In this document: piece by piece, positions 36,969 through 51,937 of the stretch
How positions within the stretch are numbered: position 1 is the stretch's first letter
Layout of the letters: each line of letters opens with the position of its first letter
NCBI RefSeq assembly: GCF_040958095.1
Contig: NC_091188.1
Span: 2,946,181-3,010,180 of the forward strand
Source: Procambarus clarkii
Lineage: Eukaryota; Arthropoda; Malacostraca; Decapoda; Cambaridae
Direction of reading: 5' to 3'
Length of the DNA: 64,000 nt
Program-made: the position numbers and the translations under genes
The notes under the pieces: generated by a model
Seen by the model: the letters and a program-made list of their open reading frames with translations, nothing else
Told to the model about the DNA's origin: nothing
The model's database searches: none

Positions 36969-37404
36969 CATTAATACTGGTATAATAATATTGCTGAGGA
37001 GCTGGACTGGATATTCGTTTTGATAACCAGCTACAATAAGTATTTTATCACTGGAATATTACAGACACCATAACTGAATAATGACAACGTCCCACAGCGA
37101 CCTGGGTCTTGACTCTCACTAAGCTTTAACAAACACCTAACTGTCCTGTCAGTAAGAAAATTAATACTCATTGGTTCCAGTTGTTCAGTTGTAAGTTACG
37201 GCAATGTAACAGTAAAATTAATTAGAGAAGTGTTTAGAAGATGGACGTCAATTTTGAGTGAATAATTCGTTAAAGTATTATTTACCGGAATGATGTCACC
37301 AGAAACGTTACTCTATTTTGCATGGTGTCCCAATATTTCACAGATAACTGCATGACTGGTGGCTCCGGCTTCTCTCAGGGAGAGGAAAGTTACCAAGTCA
37401 TCAT

Positions 37405-37504
37405 TGACCTTTGGTGAAGTCGCCGATGAAGGAATGGTGAGGCTGGTGACTCGGGGTCTTTGCTGGAACTATAAAGCCAGGCTGGAGACCAGGGAGGAGT
37501 CAGT
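37405..37504 (+). promoter_or_regulatory. P9 core promoter, S type
   Basis: TGACCTTTG 37405-37413, TATAAAG 37470-37476, TCAGT 37500-37504. The bases before TATA are GGTCTTTGCTGGAAC, where L-type promoters have GGTCCGGTTGGAGG; this variant is common to P9, P11, P12 and P13. Confidence 0.7.
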
Positions 37505-37538
37505 GTCTGCTCATCACCCCATCATCACACTACCAAAC

Positions 37539-38777
37539 ATGTTCACTTCTGTACGTATTATTCATTTTCAAATCTCTAAAAAGCGAAGTTTTATATTCAC
37601 TACTAAGTGATTACATCTACAAACTTGAAAATCAATATTTAATTGAATACATTAAGTTAGGATAGATTATGTGTAAGACTAAGGCCCATCGACTGCTTAG
37701 ACAATTATTACTCCATTGAAGCTCAATTTCCATCCTGTAGTTATCTTTTAGTTCCAAACAGTATAGAATTCAAATACAATTTATGTGTATAAAAAATCGT
37801 GACATTACATTCCATTTTTGGAAACTTATTTTTAATTGTGTAAAAGTTATAACAGTGGTTCAGTCACATTTTCTCAATACATATTGAGGTGGTACAACAT
37901 ATAGTCTTACTTCCCTAATGACACGCACACCTGGGAACACCTGTGGGTAATGAAGCGTTGATGAGGAAGTAGGAAAGTAACTAAGTCCCTCTGGTTGCAC
38001 TTGTTATTGAGTGTGAACATCGGGTTATAACCGTTATTTACTTCATAAGAGAGGCTACAACAATTATTTAGTGTGTATAGGGTTTTACGCCAATAATTGA
38101 GTGAATACGGAGATTATAACTGTTACCGAGTTCGTACATCTGAATGTTCGTGATAACATCTGTTACTGTGTACGGATAGATACACCTGTTACAAAGTGTG
38201 TACAACAGGGAGGGTTATATCTGATATTGGGTTAATACAAGAAGTTACACTTATTACTGATAATACATTAGAGTAATTTACAGTAATACAAACGTAAAAT
38301 GATTGGCCAAAATAGTGTATAGAACCATTCATCTAACCCACAACAGTTAATGTCTTGTGTTCCCACAGGTGGTGTTGATGTGCATGCTGGTGGCCGCTGG
38401 TGTGGCTCTCCCAGGTGGATACCAGCAAGCATCTTATGTACGTCATCACATGTTTCAAGATTTTCTAACTTTAACATAATACCATAATTATATATAATAG
38501 AATACTGTGTGAAGATGGCAATAAAAATGTCACTTTGATGTGTCCACAGGCGCCTCTGCCCTACGATTTCAACTACGGGATCAACTCTGGAGCCACCAAC
38601 TTCGGCCAGCAAGAGAGCGGCAACAATGGCAACGCCAAGGGCTCCTACTGGGTCAACTTACCTGACGGTCGCGTCCAGAGGGTTGATTACTGGGCCGACG
38701 GTAGCGGATATCATGCTACCGTGAGCTTCCAGGGCACAGCCACCCATCCCAGTTATGCTCCCTCTTATGGCTACTAA
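37539..38777 (+). CDS. P9: pro-resilin-like RR cuticle protein
   Basis: Exons 37539-37550, 38369-38437 and 38550-38777; introns of 818 and 112 bp. Protein as P8. Its 3' flank (CCACTACAGTCTAACTAAAT) is that of P7, not P8, because an L unit follows. AATAAA at 38834-38839. Confidence 0.9.
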
Positions 38778-41028
38778 CGACTGCCCACTACAGTCTAACT
38801 AAATCTACATGTTCTGAACAGCCATAAATAGGAAATAAATACTTACTGCTTCCAATTAATTTTTACTTCCCTACTGGGTCCTTATTGCACAATAAGAGAA
38901 GTCTAAGATAGTCAGTCCCAGCCTCATTGAGCCAATTTCCCGACTGAGTTCCTAATGCAACATTAGAGTTGATAAAATACGATTGACACTCTTGCAAAGT
39001 TCTGTTGTTACACTAAAATATGCAGACCAGAACACATTTTTTTAATTTAGACAAGAAACAGATTACAGAGTGGGTTTAGCCTGTACTGTAAATACACTAA
39101 TCTGTTTACAGCTGCTTCTCATTAAAAAAAAAATTATTTTGAAAGCGCTGATAATAAAAATAAACATCCAAAATTAAATTAATGTCCATGTATATAAATT
39201 TCCGGATGCAAGTATTCAGCAACATTTAGACCGATTGATGAAAATCGATACGCCTTCCATATCTTGCAAACCCATATTACTACATCATCTTGCTTGGTGA
39301 CTTCAATTTATAGCCTCCTAAAATTATGATAAATGATGTTATACCAAAGAAATTTTTTAAATAGGCACAAATGACCAGTTAAGGCTCCCTGGTAAACTTG
39401 TCTTAAACAGGCAAATAGCAGAACCAACTAAGAAACGCCTTAGACTTTCGCTTCACGAACATTGATGAACTGATAAGAAATATGATTATTACAAATTCAA
39501 TTCACTCAGATTACAACCTATTTGAAGTTCAGAGAAGCACAGACCTACGCTTCTCTGAACATCTGAACTGAAGCATGAACATGCACCTACATGATCTATG
39601 TAGCCCGCCTCAAATAGATTTATTTACTTGAAAGTAAATAAATAAAACATCGCACAAATAGTTTGCGAAGAACACTTGAATGACGTAAACGTAAGTCAGT
39701 GTCTTTATAAAATAAGCACCGTAGCACATGACATATGATCAATTCACATATCACTAAGAAAAAGAGAGAAATACAAATGGAGATAGAGCAGAACTCTCTT
39801 TATAGGCGAAAAACACAAACCACAAATCATTCTTGAGAACGACAAGAAAAGTTATGAAGGGAAATATAAGTTACAGAGGAATAGCATAAGTCCAGCAAAG
39901 AGAATTAAAGAGAGGAGAAAACCGTCAACGAAATCTAAAGATCAAAAAATTTATTATATGCAAACTCCTGATAAAAACACATCTAGTATTGGCCTTTTTC
40001 CCAATTCCTCCAGAGCGTGACCCTGACCTCGACTCCCATCTCATATCACCCTCAACCAACTGGACTTCTGAATCATCCATAAATAGCATGCCCATGCACT
40101 CCGTTCCAGGCCCAGACTCCTAGAGTTCCATTTTCATCAAGAATTTAGTAACAATAAAGAACGACCACAAGTCATATACGTATAGGAAAATGAAGCCAAG
40201 ATTCATTTTCTTCTTTTTCTCAAGTCTCTTTTCTTCAGTCTCCTCCCGGACACAAAACAATTTCCCCCATTGATACATCACGTTAATATGATTTCATTTG
40301 CATTTGAAGAGAAACGATGGAGGTAGAATTCCTAGACTACAAAGCCAGATTGTATGAGGGAATTGTGTAAAACCCTGATTAGGCTTCAGTGGACGATTCA
40401 GAAACCGTAGAAAATTCAGCTGAATCCCAGATTGGAAATCTTTTGACCGTGTCGTGGTGTATTGGTCAAAGGCGTTTGCTTGGGAGTACTCAGAGCATAG
40501 GTTCGAGACGTTCTCGTGGCTCCTACTGATATTCTCCATATTATCATTATTGTTAATATTATTATAAAAATTTATTATATTACAATTATTATTATAATTA
40601 TTATTATTATTATTTTTTACTACTATTATTATTATTAATATTATTATTATTATTGAGAAAATCAATTAGAGCCACGAGGGGATTGCTATACAACTTGGGA
40701 TTCCACTCAATACACAGGACGTTTAAAATAGTGTGATTTCCTTAATTGAGTATTTGAAGCTCGAGCGTATGGTGTAAAAATAGCATTACCTATACCAGAG
40801 TACATGGGGGTTATATAGACAACCTGAACTTGCTTCCTCCAGACGTCCTGTAAATTCAGCGGAATCCCAGGTTGTATAACATATACCATGTCGTGGTACT
40901 GGGGTAAAGTGTGCTGTTTTGGAGTACTCAGACCGAGGGCTCGAATCCCCTCATTGTTCTAATTGATTTTCTTATTGATATATCACGTACGTTAGTGTGA
41001 TTTCCTTGTGATAATAATAATAATATTA

Positions 41029-41084
<56 letters not shown>

Positions 41085-41511
41085 TGATATTATAATATTG
41101 CTGAGGAGCTGGACTGGATATTCGTTTTGATAACCAGCTACAATAAGTATTTTATCACTGGAATATTAAAGACTCCGTAATTGAATAATGACAACGTCCC
41201 ACAACGACCCAGGACTCGACGATCACTAAGCTTTAACAAACACACAACTGTCCTGTCAGTAACAAAATTAATACACATTGGTTCCAGTTATTCAGTTGTA
41301 AGTTACGGCAATGTAACAGTAAAATTAATTAGAGAAGTGTTTAGAAGATGGACGTCAATTTTGAGTGAATAATTCGTTAAAGTATTATTTACCGGAATGA
41401 TGTCACCAGAAACGTTACTCTATTTTGCGTGGTGTCCCAATATTTCACAGATAACTGCATGACTGGTGGCTCCGGCTTCTCTCAGGGAGAGGAAAGTTAC
41501 CAAGTCATCAT

Positions 41512-41610
41512 TGACCTTTGGTGAAGTCGCCGATGAAGGAATGGTGAGGCTGGTGACTCGGGGTCCGGTTGGAGGTATAAAGCCAGGCTGGAGACCAGGG
41601 AGGAGTCAGT
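41512..41610 (+). promoter_or_regulatory. P10 core promoter, L type
   Basis: TGACCTTTG 41512-41520, TATAAAG 41576-41582, TCAGT 41606-41610; same as the P8 promoter. Confidence 0.7.
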
Positions 41611-41644
41611 GTCTGCTCATCACCCCATCATCACACTACCAAAC

Positions 41645-42875
41645 ATGTTCACTTCTGTACGTATTATTCATTTTCAAATCTCTAAAAAGCGAAGTTTTAT
41701 ATTCACTACTAAGTGATTACATCTACAAACTTGAAAAGCAATATTTAATTGAAAACGTTAAATTAGGATAGATTATGTGTAAGACTAAGGCCCATCGACT
41801 GCTTAGACAATTATTACTCCATAGTAGTTCAATTTCCATCCTGTAGTTATCTTTTAGTTCCAAACAGTATAGAATTCAAATACAATTTATGTGTATAAAA
41901 AAATCGTGACATTACATTCCATTTTTGGAAACTTATTTTCAATTGTGTAAAAGTTATTGCAGTGGTTCAGTCACATTTTCTCAAAACATATTGAGGTGGT
42001 ACAACATATAATCATACTTCCCTAATGACACGCACACCTGTAAGAAATGGAGCATTGATGAGGAAGTATTTAAAGTAACTAAGTCCCTCTGGTTGCACTT
42101 GTTATTGAGTGTGAACATCGGGTTATAACCGTTATTCACTTCATAAGAGAGGCTACAACAATTATTTAGTGTGTATAGGGTTTTACGCCAATAATTGAGT
42201 GAATACGGAGATTATAACTGTTACCGAGTTCGTACATCTGAATGTTCGTGATAACATCTGTTACTGTGTACGGATAGATACACCTGTTACAAAGTGTGTA
42301 CAACAGGGAGGGTTATATCTGATATTGGGTTAATACAAGAAGTTACACTTATTACTGATAATACATTAGAGTAATTTACAGTAATACAAACGTAAAATGA
42401 TTGGCCAAAATAGTGTATAGAACCATTCATCTAACCCACAACAGTTAATGTCTTGTGTTCCCACAGGTGGTGTTGATGTGCATGCTGGTGGCCGCTGGTG
42501 TGGCTCTCCCAGGTGGATACCAGCAAGCATCTTATGTACGTCATCACATGTTTCAAGATTTTCTAACTTTAACATAATACCATAATTATATATAATAGAA
42601 TACTGTGTGAAGATGGCAATAAAAATGTCACTTTGATGTGTCCACAGGCGCCTCTGCCCTACGATTTCAACTACGGGATCAACTCTGGAGCCACCAACTT
42701 CGGCCAGCAAGAGAGCGGCAACAATGGCAACGCCAAGGGCTCCTACTGGGTCAACTTACCTGACGGTCGCGTCCAGAGGGTTGATTACTGGGCCGACGGT
42801 AGCGGATATCATGCTACCGTGAGCTTCCAGGGCACAGCCACCCATCCCAGTTATGCTCCCTCTTATGGCTACTAA
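41645..42875 (+). CDS. P10: pro-resilin-like RR cuticle protein
   Basis: Exons 41645-41656, 42467-42535 and 42648-42875; introns of 810 and 112 bp, the same as P8 in every part compared. AATAAA at 42922-42927 and 42933-42938. Either a very recent duplicate of P8 or an assembly duplicate. Confidence 0.88.
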
Positions 42876-43923
42876 CGACTGCCCACTCAGTCTAACTGTA
42901 AATCTACATGTTCTGAACAGCAATAAATAGGAAATAAATACTGAATGCTACCAATTAATTTTACTACCCTACTGGGTTCTTATTGCACAATAAGAGGTGT
43001 CTAAAATAGTCCGCCCCAGCTTCATTGAGCCAGTTTCCCCACTGAGTTCCAAATGCATCATTAGAGTTCATTAAATACGATTGAAACTCTCACAAATTTC
43101 TGTTGTTACAGTAAAATATGCATACCAGAACACAACATTTTTAAATGAGGCACAAAAGAGATTACAGAGTGGGATTGGCCTGTACTGTAAAGACATTAAT
43201 CTGTATGCAGATGATTCTCATTAAAAATGTTAAAGTGAAAGAGCTGACAAGAAAAATCGACATCCGAAATTAAATTGTTGTCCATGTATATAAATTTCTG
43301 GATGCAAGTCCTCAGCAGCATTTAGACCGATTGAGGAAAATCGATACTGCCTTCAATATCTTACAAACCCATATTCCAACCATCATCTTGCTTGGTGACT
43401 CAATTTACATCCTCCTAAAAATATGATTAATTATGTTATACCAAATATTTTTCATTTAAATGGGCACAAATGACCTCTTAAGGCTCCCTGGAAAACTTGT
43501 CTAAAACAGGCAAATAGCAGAACTAACTAAGAAACCCCTTAGACCTTCGGTTCACGAATATTGATGAACTGATAAGAAATACAACAAGTCATAAGCTTAT
43601 AGGAAAGTGAAGCCCAGATGCCAGTTTCCTCCCGGACACAAAACAATTTTCTCACTGACACATCACGTTAATAGGATATATTTTGCAAATAAGGAGAATC
43701 GTTGGGGGTAGAATGCCTAGACTACGAAGCCAGATTGTATGGGTGAATTGTGTACAACCCTGAATAGGCTTCAGTGGAAGTTTCACAAACCCTGGAGGAT
43801 TCAGTTGAATCCCAGATTCCAAATCATTTCAACATGTCGTGGTGTAATGCTGTAAGGTGTTTGCTTGGGAGTACTCAGAACATAGGTTCCAGTCTTCCTC
43901 GTAGCCCCTACTGACTTTATCAA

Positions 43924-44007
<84 letters not shown>

Positions 44008-44393
44008 GAATATTTTTTCATTATTATTATTATTGTTGAGAAAATCAATTGGAGCAATGAGGGGATTGCTATACAACCTAAGATTCCATTGAATACACAG
44101 GACGTTTAAAATAGTGTGATTTCCTTAATTGAGTATTTGAAGCTCGAGCGTATGGTGTAAAAATAGCATTACCTATACCAGAGTACATGGGGGTTATATA
44201 GACAACCTGAACTTGCTTCCTCCAGACGTCCTGTAAATTCAGCGGAATCCCAGGTTGTATAACATATACCATGTCGTGGTACTGGGGTAAAGTGTGCTGT
44301 TTTGGAGTACTCAGACCGAGGGCTCGAATCCCCTCATTGTTCTAATTGATTTTCATATTGGTATATCACGTACGTTAGTGTGATTTCCTTGTG

Positions 44394-44515
<122 letters not shown>

Positions 44516-44951
44516 CATTAATACTGGTATAATAATATTGCTGAGGAGCTGGACTGGATATTCGTTTTGATAACCAGCTACAATAAGTATTTTATCACTG
44601 GAATATTACAGACACCATAACTGAATAATGACAACGTCCCACAGCGACCTGGGTCTTGACTCTCACTAAGCTTTAACAAACACCTAACTGTCCTGTCAGT
44701 AAGAAAATTAATACTCATTGGTTCCAGTTGTTCAGTTGTAAGTTACGGCAATGTAACAGTAAAATTAATTAGAGAAGTGTTTAGAAGATGGACGTCAATT
44801 TTGAGTGAATAATTCGTTAAAGTATTATTTACCGGAATGATGTCACCAGAAACGTTACTCTATTTTGCATGGTGTTCCAATATTTCACAGATAACTGCAT
44901 GACTGGTGGCTCCGGCTTCTCTCAGGGAGAGGAAAGTTACCAAGTCATCAT

Positions 44952-45051
44952 TGACCTTTGGTGAAGTCGCCGATGAAGGAATGGTGAGGCTGGTGACTCG
45001 GGGTCTTTGCTGGAACTATAAAGCCAGGCTGGAGACCAGGGAGGAGTCAGT
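44952..45051 (+). promoter_or_regulatory. P11 core promoter, S type
   Basis: TGACCTTTG 44952-44960, TATAAAG 45017-45023, TCAGT 45047-45051. A private T at about 44876 (GGTGTTCC for GGTGTCCC) distinguishes this copy. Confidence 0.7.
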
Positions 45052-45085
45052 GTCTGCTCATCACCCCATCATCACACTACCAAAC

Positions 45086-46324
45086 ATGTTCACTTCTGTA
45101 CGTATTATTCATTTTCAAATCTCTAAAAAGCGAAGTTTTATATTCACTACTAAGTGATTACATCTACAAACTTGAAAATCAATATTTAATTGAATACATT
45201 AAGTTAGGATAGATTATGTGTAAGACTAAGGCCCATCGACTGCTTAGACAATTATTACTCCATTGAAGCTCAATTTCCATCCTGTAGTTATCTTTTAGTT
45301 CCAAACAGTATAGAATTCAAATACAATTTATGTGTATAAAAAATCGTGACATTACATTCCATTTTTGGAAACTTATTTTTAATTGTGTAAAAGTTATAAC
45401 AGTGGTTCAGTCACATTTTCTCAATACATATTGAGGTGGTACAACATATAGTCTTACTTCCCTAATGACACGCACACCTGGGAACACCTGTGGGTAATGA
45501 AGCGTTGATGAGGAAGTAGGAAAGTAACTAAGTCCCTCTGGTTGCACTTGTTATTGAGTGTGAACATCGGGTTATAACCGTTATTTACTTCATAAGAGAG
45601 GCTACAACAATTATTTAGTGTGTATAGGGTTTTACGCCAATAATTGAGTGAATACGGAGATTATAACTGTTACCGAGTTCGTACATCTGAATGTTCGTGA
45701 TAACATCTGTTACTGTGTACGGATAGATACACCTGTTACAAAGTGTGTACAACAGGGAGGGTTATATCTGATATTGGGTTAATACAAGAAGTTACACTTA
45801 TTACTGATAATACATTAGAGTAATTTACAGTAATACAAACGTAAAATGATTGGCCAAAATAGTGTATAGAACCATTCATCTAACCCACAACAGTTAATGT
45901 CTTGTGTTCCCACAGGTGGTGTTGATGTGCATGCTGGTGGCCGCTGGTGTGGCTCTCCCAGGTGGATACCAGCAAGCATCTTATGTACGTCATCACATGT
46001 TTCAAGATTTTCTAACTTTAACATAATACCATAATTATATATAATAGAATACTGTGTGAAGATGGCAATAAAAATGTCACTTTGATGTGTCCACAGGCGC
46101 CTCTGCCCTACGATTTCAACTACGGGATCAACTCTGGAGCCACCAACTTCGGCCAGCAAGAGAGCGGCAACAATGGCAACGCCAAGGGCTCCTACTGGGT
46201 CAACTTACCTGACGGTCGCGTCCAGAGGGTTGATTACTGGGCCGACGGTAGCGGATATCATGCTACCGTGAGCTTCCAGGGCACAGCCACCCATCCCAGT
46301 TATGCTCCCTCTTATGGCTACTAA
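45086..46324 (+). CDS. P11: pro-resilin-like RR cuticle protein
   Basis: Exons 45086-45097, 45916-45984 and 46097-46324; introns of 818 and 112 bp. Protein as P8. Its 3' flank is the CCACTCAGTCTAACTGTAAAT type (as P8, P10 and P12), showing that an S unit follows. AATAAA at 46371-46376 and 46382-46387. Confidence 0.9.
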
Positions 46325-47372
46325 CGACTGCCCACTCAGTCTAACTGTAAATCTACATGTTCTGAACAGCAATAAATAGGAAATAAATACTGAATGCTAC
46401 CAATTAATTTTACTACCCTACTGGGTTCTTATTGCACAATAAGAGGTGTCTAAAATAGTCCGCCCCAGCTTCATTGAGCCAGTTTCCCCACTGAGTTCCA
46501 AATGCATCATTAGAGTTCATTAAATACGATTGAAACTCTCACAAATTTCTGTTGTTACAGTAAAATATGCATACCAGAACACAACATTTTTAAATGAGGC
46601 ACAAAAGAGATTACAGAGTGGGATTGGCCTGTACTGTAAAGACATTAATCTGTATGCAGATGATTCTCATTAAAAATGTTAAAGTGAAAGAGCTGACAAG
46701 AAAAATCGACATCCGAAATTAAATTGTTGTCCATGTATATAAATTTCTGGATGCAAGTCCTCAGCAGCATTTAGACCGATTGAGGAAAATCGATACTGCC
46801 TTCAATATCTTACAAACCCATATTCCAACCATCATCTTGCTTGGTGACTCAATTTACATCCTCCTAAAAATATGATTAATTATGTTATACCAAATATTTT
46901 TCATTTAAATGGGCACAAATGACCTCTTAAGGCTCCCTGGAAAACTTGTCTAAAACAGGCAAATAGCAGAACTAACTAAGAAACCCCTTAGACCTTCGGT
47001 TCACGAATATTGATGAACTGATAAGAAATACAACAAGTCATAAGCTTATAGGAAAGTGAAGCCCAGATGCCAGTTTCCTCCCGGACACAAAACAATTTTC
47101 TCACTGACACATCACGTTAATAGGATATATTTTGCAAATAAGGAGAATCGTTGGGGGTAGAATGCCTAGACTACGAAGCCAGATTGTATGGGTGAATTGT
47201 GTACAACCCTGAATAGGCTTCAGTGGAAGTTTCACAAACCCTGGAGGATTCAGTTGAATCCCAGATTCCAAATCATTTCAACATGTCGTGGTGTAATGCT
47301 GTAAGGTGTTTGCTTGGGAGTACTCAGAACATAGGTTCCAGTCTTCCTCGTAGCCCCTACTGACTTTATCAA

Positions 47373-47441
<69 letters not shown>

Positions 47442-47826
47442 GAATATTTTTTCATTATTATTATTATTGTTGAGAAAATCAATTGGAGCAATGAGGGGAT
47501 TGCTATACAACCTAAGATTCCATTGAATACACAGGACGTTTAAAATAGTGTGATTTCCTTAATTGAGTATTTGAAGCTCGAGCGTATGGTGTAAAAATAG
47601 CATTACCTATACCAGAGTACATGGGGGTTATATAGACAACCTGAACTTGCTTCCTCCAGACGTCCTGTAAATTCAGCGGAATCCCAGGTTGTATAACATA
47701 TACCATGTCGTGGTACTGGGGTAAAGTGTGCTGTTTTGGAGTACTCAGACCGAGGGCTCGAATCCCCTCATTGTTCTAATTGATTTTCATATTGGTATAT
47801 CACGTACGTTAGTGTGATTTCCTTGT

Positions 47827-47937
<111 letters not shown>

Positions 47938-48373
47938 CATTAATACTGGTATTATAATATTGCTGAGGAGCTGGACTGGATATTCGTTTTGATAACCAGC
48001 TACAATAAGTATTTTATCACTGGAATATTACAGACACCATAACTGAATAATGACAACGTCCCACAGCGACCTGGGTCTTGACTCTCACTAAGCTTTAACA
48101 AACACCTAACTGTCCTGTCAGTAAGAAAATTAATACTCATTGGTTCCAGTTGTTCAGTTGTAAGTTACGGCAATGTAACAGTAAAATTAATTAGAGAAGT
48201 GTTTAGAAGATGGACGTCAATTTTGAGTGAATAATTCGTTAAAGTATTATTTACCGGAATGATGTCACCAGAAACGTTACTCTATTTTGCGTGGTGTCCC
48301 AATATTTCACAGATAACTGCATGACTGGTGGCTCCGGCTTCTCTCAGGGAGAGGAAAGTTACCAAGTCATCAT

Positions 48374-48473
48374 TGACCTTTGGTGAAGTCGCCGATGAAG
48401 GAATGGTGAGGCTGGTGACTCGGGGTCTTTGCTGGAACTATAAAGCCAGGCTGGAGACCAGGGAGGAGTCAGT
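48374..48473 (+). promoter_or_regulatory. P12 core promoter, S type
   Basis: TGACCTTTG 48374-48382, TATAAAG 48439-48445, TCAGT 48469-48473. Confidence 0.7.
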
Positions 48474-48507
48474 GTCTGCTCATCACCCCATCATCACACT
48501 ACCAAAC

Positions 48508-49746
48508 ATGTTCACTTCTGTACGTATTATTCATTTTCAAATCTCTAAAAAGCGAAGTTTTATATTCACTACTAAGTGATTACATCTACAAACTTGAAAA
48601 TCAATATTTAATTGAATACATTAAGTTAGGATAGATTATGTGTAAGACTAAGGCCCATCGACTGCTTAGACAATTATTACTCCATTGAAGCTCAATTTCC
48701 ATCCTGTAGTTATCTTTTAGTTCCAAACAGTATAGAATTCAAATACAATTTATGTGTATAAAAAATCGTGACATTACATTCCATTTTTGGAAACTTATTT
48801 TTAATTGTGTAAAAGTTATAACAGTGGTTCAGTCACATTTTCTCAATACATATTGAGGTGGTACAACATATAGTCTTACTTCCCTAATGACACGCACACC
48901 TGGGAACACCTGTGGGTAATGAAGCGTTGATGAGGAAGTAGGAAAGTAACTAAGTCCCTCTGGTTGCACTTGTTATTGAGTGTGAACATCGGGTTATAAC
49001 CGTTATTTACTTCATAAGAGAGGCTACAACAATTATTTAGTGTGTATAGGGTTTTACGCCAATAATTGAGTGAATACGGAGATTATAACTGTTACCGAGT
49101 TCGTACATCTGAATGTTCGTGATAACATCTGTTACTGTGTACGGATAGATACACCTGTTACAAAGTGTGTACAACAGGGAGGGTTATATCTGATATTGGG
49201 TTAATACAAGAAGTTACACTTATTACTGATAATACATTAGAGCAATTTACAGTAATACAAACGTAAAATGATTGGCCAAAATAGTGTATAGAACCATTCA
49301 TCTAACCCACAACAGTTAATGTCTTGTGTTCCCACAGGTGGTGTTGATGTGCATGCTGGTGGCCGCTGGTGTGGCTCTCCCAGGTGGATACCAGCAAGCA
49401 TCTTATGTACGTCATCACATGTTTCAAGATTTTCTAACTTTAACATAATACCATAATTATATATAATAGAATACTGTGTGAAGATGGCAATAAAAATGTC
49501 ACTTTGATGTGTCCACAGGCGCCTCTGCCCTACGATTTCAACTACGGGATCAACTCTGGAGCCACCAACTTCGGCCAGCAAGAGAGCGGCAACAATGGCA
49601 ACGCCAAGGGCTCCTACTGGGTCAACTTACCTGACGGTCGCGTCCAGAGGGTTGATTACTGGGCCGACGGTAGCGGATATCATGCTACCGTGAGCTTCCA
49701 GGGCACAGCCACCCATCCCAGTTATGCTCCCTCTTATGGCTACTAA
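48508..49746 (+). CDS. P12: pro-resilin-like RR cuticle protein
   Basis: Exons 48508-48519, 49338-49406 and 49519-49746; introns of 818 and 112 bp. Protein as P8 and P11. AATAAA at 49793-49798 and 49804-49809. Confidence 0.9.
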
Positions 49747-50794
49747 CGACTGCCCACTCAGTCTAACTGTAAATCTACATGTTCTGAACAGCAATAAATA
49801 GGAAATAAATACTGAATGCTACCAATTAATTTTACTACCCTACTGGGTTCTTATTGCACAATAAGAGGTGTCTAAAATAGTCCGCCCCAGCTTCATTGAG
49901 CCAGTTTCCCCACTGAGTTCCAAATGCATCATTAGAGTTCATTAAATACGATTGAAACTCTCACAAATTTCTGTTGTTACAGTAAAATATGCATACCAGA
50001 ACACAACATTTTTAAATGAGGCACAAAAGAGATTACAGAGTGGGATTGGCCTGTACTGTAAAGACATTAATCTGTATGCAGATGATTCTCATTAAAAATG
50101 TTAAAGTGAAAGAGCTGACAAGAAAAATCGACATCCGAAATTAAATTGTTGTCCATGTATATAAATTTCTGGATGCAAGTCCTCAGCAGCATTTAGACCG
50201 ATTGAGGAAAATCGATACTGCCTTCAATATCTTACAAACCCATATTCCAACCATCATCTTGCTTGGTGACTCAATTTACATCCTCCTAAAAATATGATTA
50301 ATTATGTTATACCAAATATTTTTCATTTAAATGGGCACAAATGACCTCTTAAGGCTCCCTGGAAAACTTGTCTAAAACAGGCAAATAGCAGAACTAACTA
50401 AGAAACCCCTTAGACCTTCGGTTCACGAATATTGATGAACTGATAAGAAATACAACAAGTCATAAGCTTATAGGAAAGTGAAGCCCAGATGCCAGTTTCC
50501 TCCCGGACACAAAACAATTTTCTCACTGACACATCACGTTAATAGGATATATTTTGCAAATAAGGAGAATCGTTGGGGGTAGAATGCCTAGACTACGAAG
50601 CCAGATTGTATGGGTGAATTGTGTACAACCCTGAATAGGCTTCAGTGGAAGTTTCACAAACCCTGGAGGATTCAGTTGAATCCCAGATTCCAAATCATTT
50701 CAACATGTCGTGGTGTAATGCTGTAAGGTGTTTGCTTGGGAGTACTCAGAACATAGGTTCCAGTCTTCCTCGTAGCCCCTACTGACTTTATCAA

Positions 50795-50872
<78 letters not shown>

Positions 50873-51258
50873 GAATATTTTTTCATTATTATTATTATTG
50901 TTGAGAAAATCAATTGGAGCAATGAGGGGATTGCTATACAACCTAAGATTCCATTGAATACACAGGACGTTTAAAATAGTGTGATTTCCTTAATTGAGTA
51001 TTTGAAGCTCGAGCGTATGGTGTAAAAATAGCATTACCTATACCAGAGTACATGGGGGTTATATAGACAACCTGAACTTGCTTCCTCCAGACGTCCTGTA
51101 AATTCAGCGGAATCCCAGGTTGTATAACATATACCATGTCGTGGTACTGGGGTAAAGTGTGCTGTTTTGGAGTACTCAGACCGAGGGCTCGAATCCCCTC
51201 ATTGTTCTAATTGATTTTCATATTGGTATATCACGTACGTTAGTGTGATTTCCTTGTG

Positions 51259-51369
<111 letters not shown>

Positions 51370-51803
51370 ATTAATACTGGTATAATAATATTGCTGAGGA
51401 GCTGGACTGGATATTCGTTTTGATAACCAGCTACAATAAGTATTTTATCACTGGAATATTACAGACACCATAACTGAATAATGACAACGTCCCACAGCGA
51501 CCTGGGTCTTGACTCTCACTAAGCTTTAACAAACACCTAACTGTCCTGTCAGTAAGAAAATTAATACTCATTGGTTCCAGTTGTTCAGTTGTAAGTTACG
51601 GCAATGTAACAGTAAAATTAATTAGAGAAGTGTTTAGAAGATGGACGTCAATTTTGAGTGAATAATTCGTTAAAGTATTATTTACGGAATGATGTCACCA
51701 GAAACGTTACTCTATTTTGCGTGGTGTCCCAATATTTCACAGATAACTGCATGACTGGTGGCTCCGGCTTCTCTCAGGGAGAGGAAAGTTACCAAGTCAT
51801 CAT

Positions 51804-51903
51804 TGACCTTTGGTGAAGTCGCCGATGAAGGAATGGTGAGGCTGGTGACTCGGGGTCTTTGCTGGAACTATAAAGCCAGGCTGGAGACCAGGGAGGAGTC
51901 AGT
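51804..51903 (+). promoter_or_regulatory. P13 core promoter, S type
   Basis: TGACCTTTG 51804-51812, TATAAAG 51869-51875, TCAGT 51899-51903. Confidence 0.7.
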
Positions 51904-51937
51904 GTCTGCTCATCACCCCATCATCACACTACCAAAC

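Larger units (their letters stand above)
38778..42875 (+). repeat. young tandem unit L2 (4098 bp), ends with P10
   Basis: Copy of L1 at a constant offset of 7532 bp, with the same length and no difference in the parts compared. SINE heads near 40444-40523 and 40887-40957; ATT tracts at 40535-40654 and 41010-41083; extra segment relative to S units at about 39483-40164. The offset equals L plus S, so L1-S1 was duplicated as a block. Confidence 0.8.
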